Below, piece by piece: positions 57,013-64,000 of a DNA stretch of 64,000 nucleotides. Made by a program: the position numbers and the translations under genes. Within the stretch, counting starts at the first letter, position 1, and each line of letters starts with the position of its first letter. This DNA comes from Heliopora coerulea (taxonomy: Eukaryota; Cnidaria; Anthozoa; Scleralcyonacea; Helioporidae): assembly GCA_030142905.1 (NCBI GenBank), contig JASJOG010000002.1:4443501-4507500 (forward strand), in the 5' to 3' direction. Below the pieces are notes generated by a model. That model searched no databases. It was not told where the DNA came from and saw only the letters and a program-made list of their open reading frames with translations.

Positions 57013-57082
57013 CTACAGCCTGTTTCATCTTGGGAAAGAATCTTCAGGTGAAGATTCTTTCCCAAGATGAAACAGGCTGTAG
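57013..57082. repeat. Perfect 33-bp-arm palindrome
   Basis: CTACAGCCTGTTTCATCTTG...AATCTTC and its exact reverse complement with a 4-base centre. (TA)n follows directly. Such perfect inverted repeats flanked by TA can form cruciforms. Confidence 0.9.
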
Positions 57083-57084
57083 TA

Positions 57085-57113
57085 TAAAGATATATATATA
57101 TATATATATATAT

Positions 57114-57193
<80 letters not shown>

Positions 57194-57195
57194 GT
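57085..57195. repeat. (TA)n then (TAGA)n microsatellite
   Basis: About 30 bp of TA followed by about 80 bp of perfect TAGA repeats. Next, at about 57252-57293, is a short hairpin ATAGCAAGACAAGGTAA / TTACTTTGTCTTGCTAT, then TA and CATATA repeats to 57382. Confidence 0.9.
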
Positions 57196-57311
57196 GATAA
57201 GTGAGATTTTATTAAAAATCGTACGAAGAGAGTGCTCAACACCAGAGTAGAGCGAATTACGATAGCAAGACAAGGTAAACTTGGGTTACTTTGTCTTGCT
57301 ATTATTATTAT

Positions 57312-57347
<36 letters not shown>

Positions 57348-57382
57348 GCATATACGTATGTGCATATATACATATATACATA

Positions 57383-59700
57383 TAGCAAACCTACTGATAC
57401 GCATGACTATTTGGATAAGAGATCGTGTCATCCGCGACATGTAAAGCGTGGAATTCCGTATGGGCAAGCATTGAGACTTCGGCGAATTAGTGATTCTGAA
57501 GAAATGTTTGAGAAGAGATTAAAAGAGTTAAGGGGTCACTTTACTAAAAGAGGACTTAAGAAAAAGCTTGTAGATCTTCAGTTCAGCAAGGCCAGAGGGA
57601 AAGATAGAAATAAGCTCCTTTGTCAGGATACTAAAGGAATTAACAGTAACAGGGATGGAGTTCCATTAGTTATGAAATTTCATCCAGCGTTATCGGGGTT
57701 TAGTAAGGTCATGGATTCGCTTTGGCCAGTTTTACATGCTTCGGATGATATGAAAAGATTTTCGAGGAAAAGCCTATATTGCCATTTAAACGACCAAGAA
57801 ATTTAAAAGATGTTCCGGTTAAATTGAAAATAAGGGTAAATAATAAAGCGTACTGGGGATGAAACGGTGCAGAAAATCCAGGTGCCAGATTTTCTCCTCG
57901 CCCACCACGTGAAGCGAGGTGCGAGGACCGAAGGCCCGAGCGGGCAAGGTACTAATCTCGACGTACGTGGAGTCCTTTTACACGCGTGGTAACTAGGGTG
58001 AAAAATTCTATGTTTATTTATATATAGGTTTCTATCCACGGATTCCGCCCACTCAATAATGCCGTGTGCCAGCATGGGGACTCGTATGTTGTTGACCAAA
58101 CCATACTTAGGTTGCTTAGACCCGTATCGAAACAAATCGATTTGGTTTCGTTATTTTTTCCTGTGTATGGATCTCTCGAAAGTTGTTTACATCATTTGAA
58201 CACTGAAGCCAGTAAATGATTTAAGACCGGCAAACGAAATGGCTTTCTTGGTGCTTGCGGCTGGTTTCACTTTTGCAGGACATCTTGATTACTGGATAAT
58301 TTATGGCTTGAAAGAACAGTTCTAAAACTCAGCTCTTTGAAATATACATTGGCCAACTGTTCACATTCTCGAGCAACGCATTGACTTGGTTCTTTCTCAT
58401 GAATACGAACAAAGGCGTTACGGGAACTCGCTCGTTGCCAGGACATTTAATTGTAAACAATATTCTTTGCTGTAGTTGAATCGATGTTGATTTTTTTGAG
58501 TCGAGACTTTCACGTTCTGGTAATCATTTACCTGAGCTACATAATCACAGGTACGTCTGAATCAAATAGCTGAAACACGCTGAAAAGCAACTTCTATTTG
58601 GAGATCATACTATCCCTTCAGCGAAAATGTTGTCCGCTTCAGTCTTTCTCACATCTCGGGTGGCTTTTGGATGATTACTTTTTCCTTGTTCGACCAGTAA
58701 TGCTTTCATCACGATTTTAACACCTCGCAAGAAATTTTGAAAGTATAAAGCCGTGTTCTTTCTGTAAATTCACCGTTGAGCCCTTTGTGTTGAGGTGCCG
58801 ATGAACGCTTCGTTGAAAATAAGTAAAAGTTGAAGGTTTGTACACTACGCCATTTTTCTGTTTTACGAAAGTTTTATACAGTGGAAAAAAGTACGTCTTC
58901 TACTTCCCTCTACTCCTTCTTTCGACAAAACTTGCACAAGGTTTGCTTGCCGTATTTTGTTTGTTTTACTTTATGATATTTTTATTTTATGATATATTTT
59001 CTATTTTTATTTTATTATATGATATTTTATTTTTATTTTATGATATTTTAAGACGGAAAGTGTTGCCATCTACTAAAGTGTCTTACTTCAAAGTGAAAAA
59101 AAGTGATAAGTTTCATCCAAAAACGGCACGAAATACGTCAAGATCGCTACTAATGCAGGGTCTTGATACGAACATCCATTGTTTAGCAGTACAATTGTCA
59201 GGATGGATCCCAATATTTGTAAAACCGTTCAAGGTTATTCTCTCCAAACGTTTTGTTATAATAAAACAGAGTCAAACTTTTAAACGTAAAAATGACGACG
59301 AACAGTTTAAATAAAAAACAGTTTCGAGTTTGGGTTGTTAATATTCGTGCGCAAATGTTGTGTTTTTCTTATATTGCATACCCTCTTCCAGTTATAGTAA
59401 GGGAGGTTTGTCTTTTTGACAATTTTGAAAAATTATCAATGTTACTTGGTCTCTCGACAGATATATTGGAAGGGTGGGCGAGGGGTTGTTGCCTGCATGT
59501 ATTTCTAGTTCAATATGTAAATAAAGGAAATGAATTTGGTTCAAGAGAGAAGACATATCTTATTAATTTTGCTTTTGATTGTGACTCGCAAGGGGTTATT
59601 TAAATTATAAAATGTAAAATATGTTCAAAGATTTATCTAGGAAGTACGATTACGGCATTTAGAAAGCGATTTAAAAATCATAAAAGCAGCATTATATAGA
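57383..59700 (+). mobile_element. Second Penelope-like element, 5'-truncated, split by a Helentron
   Basis: The frame begins abruptly in a CATATA repeat with KPTDTHDYLDKRSCHPRHVK, homologous to YHKPTDTHQYLNFKSCHP of the element at 55.1-56.6 kb, and continues through QALRLRRISDSEEMF and VPLVMKFHPALS. After frameshifts it reads GMKRCRKSRCQI up to 57892. Past the Helentron (57893-59508) it resumes QYVNKGNEFGSREKTYLINF and CDSQGVI, then a stop, then KCKICSKIYLGST. It ends in TAGA repeats at about 59693. Confidence 0.75.
57893..59508 (+). mobile_element. Helitron/Helentron-like element, copy 4, inside a Penelope element
   Basis: Starts TCTCCTCGCCCACCACGTGA and ends GGGTGGGCGAGGG ... TATTTCTAG followed by T. 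Cutting out 57893-59508 rejoins the Penelope frame as CQI-F-QYVNKG with no lost or gained base. At 1.6 kb it has an internal deletion relative to copies 2 and 3. It keeps part of the captured-exon region (ATTTACCTGAGCTACATAAT at about 58527). Confidence 0.75.
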
Positions 59701-59810
59701 TGTAGATATAGATATAGATGGATGGATGGATGGATAGATGGATAGATTTAGATAGACAGACAGAGAGACAGACAGACACGCAGGCAGGCAGGCAGGCAGA
59801 TAGATAGATT

Positions 59811-59899
<89 letters not shown>

Positions 59900-60082
59900 G
59901 TAGGTAGGTAGGTAGGTAGATGTTTTTAACCTTTTTTGAAGTAAAATAAAGGTTCTCTTGATGAATTATATATGCATATGTAGATACATATATACACAAA
60001 TATGTACATACATATATACACAAATATGTACATACAGATATATCTACATATATATACCTATATATATAGATACATATATACA

Positions 60083-60159
<77 letters not shown>

Positions 60160-60460
60160 ATACATATATACGTACATATATACATACATATATACTTAAA
60201 TATATACATACATATATACATACACATATACATTCATATATATATATACATACATACATACATACATACATACATGCATACATACATACGTACACATAAA
60301 TATATAAATATAAGCATGTGCATATATGCGTATAAACATAAAAATACTATAAATGCATACAATTAAATAATATATACTAATATACAAATTTCGATAAGTG
60401 TATACATATATACCTATATACATAAATACATATAGATATATATACAGGTTATCATCTCTC
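59693..60460. repeat. Microsatellite complex: GATA, TA, TG and TACATA tracts
   Basis: A TAGA/GATA array (59693-59925) with GGCA and TAGG variants is followed by TACATA-type repeats, a pure (TA)n block and a pure (TG)n block (about 60080-60158), and more TACATA to 60460. Protein-like frames here (IYIYIY, CVCVCV) are artefacts. Confidence 0.95.
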
Positions 60461-60552
60461 TTTCTCTGCAGCATTCTTATTCAGAGACAAATTTTTTAGA
60501 GTCATTCGAATCCTTCCTTTAACCATACCATTCAGTATCGACAGAGTCTTAA

Positions 60553-61337
60553 GGGGGTCGGTCTTACACTAAAAATATGGATTTTCCTACGTTTAATTAT
60601 TAAGGCAAAGGAGTACCTAGGCATAGTAGCAAATCAAATTCTAATAATGAAAATCATCTTTTTAATTGTTCATTTGCCATGATAACCAAAGAAACGGAGC
60701 GTAAACAGTGCTACAGTGTTGTTACTTTCGAACCTTATGTAACACAACCAAATTGTCAGGAAGTTTGTTTTAGGTTTTAGTGCATTTGCAGAAAGCTTCT
60801 CTAGGAACTAAAACTAGAAAACTGCAAGTTCTTTTGAGCTTTTTAAGATTGTTTTTCAAACTATTACAGAAAACATTCAAAACTACAAAGTAAGAATATA
60901 AAGTACAATTTTAGAACGTGTTACAACGTATTTTAAATTTATAGGTTCAGTTCTAAGATTATTGTTCCCTATCTGGGTTGAAAATTTGGTACGATTAGGT
61001 AAAAAGGAAAATTTAATTGCGCATTTGAGAAAGATGCTTTTAAACCACTTTAACAACTCGTAAAAAGCAGATTCAAAGTTTAATATTGAATACGCCAAGT
61101 AAAGTTCGTAGTCTTCCAACACCTTCAGGAAAAATCTACAGATGCTCTTCATATGCTCAATAGTTCCATGAGGTTCTTGAGTAAAAGTTAAGGTCGAGGT
61201 CAACGTAAAAATTATCAAGGTCTCTCAAGGTTACACCAAAGTCACTACTATTGCATTCTAAACAATATTTAAACAAACTATAAGTACAAAAACATTTTCG
61301 TAAAAAAAAAAATCAATATTTTGAGTGTAAGACCACC
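60553..61337. mobile_element. TTAA-flanked MITE
   Basis: TTAA at 60549-60552 and 61338-61341 flank ends GGGGGTCGGTCTTACACT and (reverse complement) GGTGGTCTTACACTCAAAAT. Allowing a small gap the TIR is about 20 bp. The length is about 785 bp and it is non-coding. TTAA targets are used by piggyBac and Kolobok elements, so this is probably a non-autonomous derivative of one of them. Confidence 0.65.
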
Positions 61338-61578
61338 TTAACGCTTGAAGACCCCTCCGACTGATTAACCGAGTGAGGTCTGTACGGGAATTTGCCTGAG
61401 GTTTTCGTACAGACTGAACAAACGAGGTTAAAGTGCATATAAACCCTTCACGATTTTTAGTTCTTTACAAAGAGGATTAAAAACTGGCTGGTAAGTTTTT
61501 TACAGTTTTTGATTTTGTCCATTCGTTTCCGAGATATATCCTTTTAAGTATTGCCAAAAAGTCCAATTTTGAACTTAC

Positions 61579-61699
61579 CGCCAAAAATTTCCGCATATAT
61601 ACCCAATGCCATAAAGGCCTGGGAACCAGGCAAATTAAAAGAACCAGAACCAGAAGGTATGCCTTCATACGTATCAGAGGCCGAGTTTGAGCTTGACAT
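61579..61699 (-). CDS. Possible first coding exon, unidentified
   Basis: On the minus strand an ATG opens MSSSNSASDTYEGIPSGSGS, followed by FNLPGSQAFMALGIYAEIFG, and runs to GGCG|GTAAGTTC, a good donor. The Ser-rich start and clean donor look exon-like. I recognise no family and found no second exon. It lies in an intron of the PKD gene on the same strand, so it may be a captured or unrelated fragment. Confidence 0.25.
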
Positions 61700-62412
61700 G
61701 GTGACTATTATATGAAATATAAACATTTTTGATAACTTTCTGATCAAAACGCAGTTGTTTTCTTTGTTGTGTGAAATCTATACGTCCCTGAGTCCCAGGC
61801 CTGGTTAATGCGCGACTTTTTGAGGCATAATTAAAGTGATATAGCTCCAAAACGAATGTACTACATCAAAAATTGTAAAAGAACTCTTTTTGGTTCCTCT
61901 ATAGAATAAAAATACAAAGAAATAAAAACTGCAGAGCGTTTATATTCACTTTTGGAATTTAATATACGGATTTTGGTTCTTTCCTTCATCGCTTTTAACA
62001 AACTTTCTAGTTCGTAAGTAAGCGGCTGAGGTTTACTTACTTCTTTTTACCTATTACTTCGTGTTTTTGTATCAAGTCACACAGTTTTCTGTTAAAAATT
62101 ATTTTTGAGAAGATTTTACCACTTTTTTTGGCAGTTTGTGATTGTAAATCTTTTGTAAAACATACCTGAATCAGGTTTGTCTCCAAATCAACTCGGAAAT
62201 TTTCCCGCCAAAATTTGTTGGGCTGTTTGAAAAACGTATTGCATGGCTAGGCAGCCAACCAGCGTGTGTGATTTCCGTACAGACTGGATAGTGAGCTCAG
62301 CAATATAATAAAATATCATTTATAACGGTTGATATCTATATCGATATACGGACTTATAAACTGCTGCGTTTCTAACTTAAGCACGTATTACACGGAAACT
62401 TTTAGAACTTAC

Positions 62413-63230
62413 CAGTTGTCACGTTCTGGACGATTCTCACTTCGTTACAGTCACGTGACGTCCACTTATATGTTAACATTTCTTCAACAGGAGCATGAAA
62501 AACTTCCAGCCACGTCACATAGTTGCTCGCATTCCAAACCTCACTAGCAGTGTCAACAACAAAGTCAAGGTTACATTCCACGCTCACGGTTCTTGTTTCT
62601 TTGCTCAGAGGGTTGCTCGCTCGAATAGTGAAGGTGTAACTGCCGAGAGAAGTGAAGTTGTATGGTATCGGCCACTCAATTTGACAAATTTCGTAAAGAC
62701 TAGGTTCTAAATCTGTCATAGCATTCACCTCCTGGCCGCCTATGTCATGCGAAAGATTAAAAACCGTTCCAGTCACTGTTACATTGATCACAGTCTTCCA
62801 TGGATAATTTAGTCGTAGCTTGGTTTTCTTAGGTTCTACTATCTTTACGGGAGCCAAAACTTTCACGATTCCATAACCATGATCTCCAGTAGCTCTGCAA
62901 ACGCCTGAGTTTCCACAGCCAATACAGATCCGACTTTCTCCCAAATCTTTGAGCGAAAAGTTCGCCAAGCAAGATATATTCAACACTTTCTGTTCACGAT
63001 GAAGACTTCTACTACTACGGGTATATTGAATTGTGGTACAGTTGTACCAAGTCAGCAGCTGATCTACCATTGTCCTGTTTCTCACAAATGTGCCCGTGTT
63101 ACAAAGCAAAATCTCGCGATCGAGAGTCATAATTTTGTTCTGTTCAACAAACTCTTCAAATCTGAACTGTACAATAATTCCGGTCAAACTGTAAATTTTG
63201 GCCGAGTTATATCCAGCAACTCTGTAACAA
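62413..63230 (-). CDS. Large exon of PKD-domain polycystin-1-like gene
   Basis: Minus strand, acceptor TTTTTTCTTTCAG and donor ACTG|GTAAGT, 818 bp fully open. It starts CYRVAGYNSAKIYSLTGIIV and contains Cys-rich segments (NISCLANFS; ICIGCGNSGVCRATG), several N-glycosylation sites (NRT, NCT, NIS, NFS, NVT, NLS, NFT, NAS), and two repeat-like ends: SLGSYTFTIRASNPLSKETR and EEMLTYKWTSRDC. SYTFTIRASNP is the late strand of a PKD fold (Y.ftv.a.N). It exits in phase 1 and joins 53597-53725 in frame. The features point to a secreted or extracellular region of a polycystin-1-like receptor. No signal peptide or transmembrane segment lies in the window. Confidence 0.75.
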
Positions 63231-64000
63231 CTGAAAGAAAAAACAACAAAAAAGCGTCTAGTTTTCGTTTCTTAAACTAACTATTCCCAGCGGAATGTCT
63301 TTCCTTAGTTGACGTGTTAAATCGTCTGGTGTTACCCTGAGTAAAATGTCTGGTGTTAGCCAGAGTAAAATAATAGATGACTGACCCTGCAATATTCGGA
63401 TAGGTAAATTCTTCATTAGAGAATTGCTTTCACGTTGATTTCAAATACGTAATCAAAAATTGAATACCATTTGTAATATCGCAACAAAAATACACTTTTG
63501 TAATATAATACAAAACATCTACTGCTAAGGGCCTCAACAGTACGAACAAAAAAATCATAACAAGCCGACAATTTCAAAAGATAAAGAATAAAACATAATC
63601 CGAAATTCGAAAAACCACCTGGATTAATTCTTTATTCTTTCGTACCTCAAAAAATTTGCTCTATATCTTTTCTGTTTCACAAACAAATCAAAACTCTAGC
63701 GTCTTTTATGTCTTGGAATGGTTTTCCGTCTCGAATGAGAAATTTTGTAATATCTAAACTCAAAGCAAAGCAGTCCGCATCCTCAACCTTTTCCAGTCAA
63801 CACAATTCTGCAGATGACTCTTTACCTAAACTCTGCTGAAGTTACTTTATCTAGGAAAACAAGGCGAAGCTCTTGTTAGACATTTAACTCAGAAAATTAA
63901 ACGCAACTTAAAAGTCCAAATCAAGTTCATTGTTATTTATCAAACCAAAAAAATCGTACTTTTCACCTCCAATAAAGACAAAATACCGGATCCCTCCGAA
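63231..64000. other. Intron or upstream sequence, no gene seen
   Basis: Only a dispersed-motif unit was recognised. Upstream exons of the minus-strand gene must lie beyond the right edge. Confidence 0.4.
63308..63376 (+). repeat. Dispersed motif, two units
   Basis: GTTGACGTGTTAAATCGTCT GGTGTTACCCTGAGTAAAAT, then TCTGGTGTTAGCCAGAGTAA. Same family as at 52921 and 54034. Confidence 0.6.

Noticed and set aside
59748..60474. Long frames of IYIYIY, CVCVCV and TYIHTYIH type
   Set aside because: They are translations of TA, TG, TACATA and GATA microsatellites and have no coding meaning.

Overview
The window is eukaryotic, AT-rich and crowded with transposons, and most likely comes from a stony coral or another anthozoan cnidarian. 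Three things suggest this: a split, intron-rich gene with PKD and REJ-like domains; RecQ-like and DUF6589-type gene families that I associate with cnidarian genomes; and many dispersed copies of a short motif containing TAAAATCGTCTGGCG that I associate with corals. The taxon is an inference. No bacterial operons, rRNA genes or convincing functional tRNA genes were seen.

The one host gene I can support lies on the minus strand and spans almost the whole window. Seven exons are recognisable by domain, splice sites and matching phases: 62413-63230, 53597-53725, 23688-23880, 23339-23414, 20712-20863, 13889-14018 and 3650-3742. Together they encode tandem extracellular PKD-like repeats, including a WDFGDG motif, followed by what looks like the start of an REJ domain. 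This fits a polycystin-1-like membrane protein. Its introns carry nearly everything else, and one intron is about 30 kb.

Layout from left to right. 1-13 kb: two Helitron/Helentron-like elements (1155-1985 and 6210-8477), a LINE fragment, and a long-TIR foldback element (9485-11564) with an inverted tRNA-SINE pair inside it. 13-24 kb: host exons, tRNA-derived SINEs, a MITE and palindromes. 24-28.8 kb: a dead Ty3/gypsy retrotransposon split by a third Helentron copy. 28.95-42.14 kb: a composite DNA transposon with 69-bp terminal inverted repeats. It holds a broken RecQ-like helicase gene (+) and a broken DUF6589-type gene (-) facing each other tail to tail, with a MITE, a foldback element and a LINE nested between them. 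42.4-43.9 kb: a dead Tc1 element. 47-51.1 kb: a large inverted duplication of Penelope-like sequence, with a nearly intact mariner inserted at a TA. 54-60.5 kb: two 5'-truncated Penelope-like elements, one with a long open RT/GIY-YIG frame and one split by a fourth Helentron copy, embedded in TA, CATA and GATA microsatellites and perfect palindromes. 60.55-61.34 kb: a TTAA-flanked MITE. 62.4-63.2 kb: the most upstream host exon seen.

The most interesting item is the RecQ + DUF6589 element, which looks like one transposon. Next are the Helentron family carrying a captured tyrosine-recombinase-like exon with its splice donor, and six hammerhead-ribozyme-like cores in or near Penelope-type sequence.
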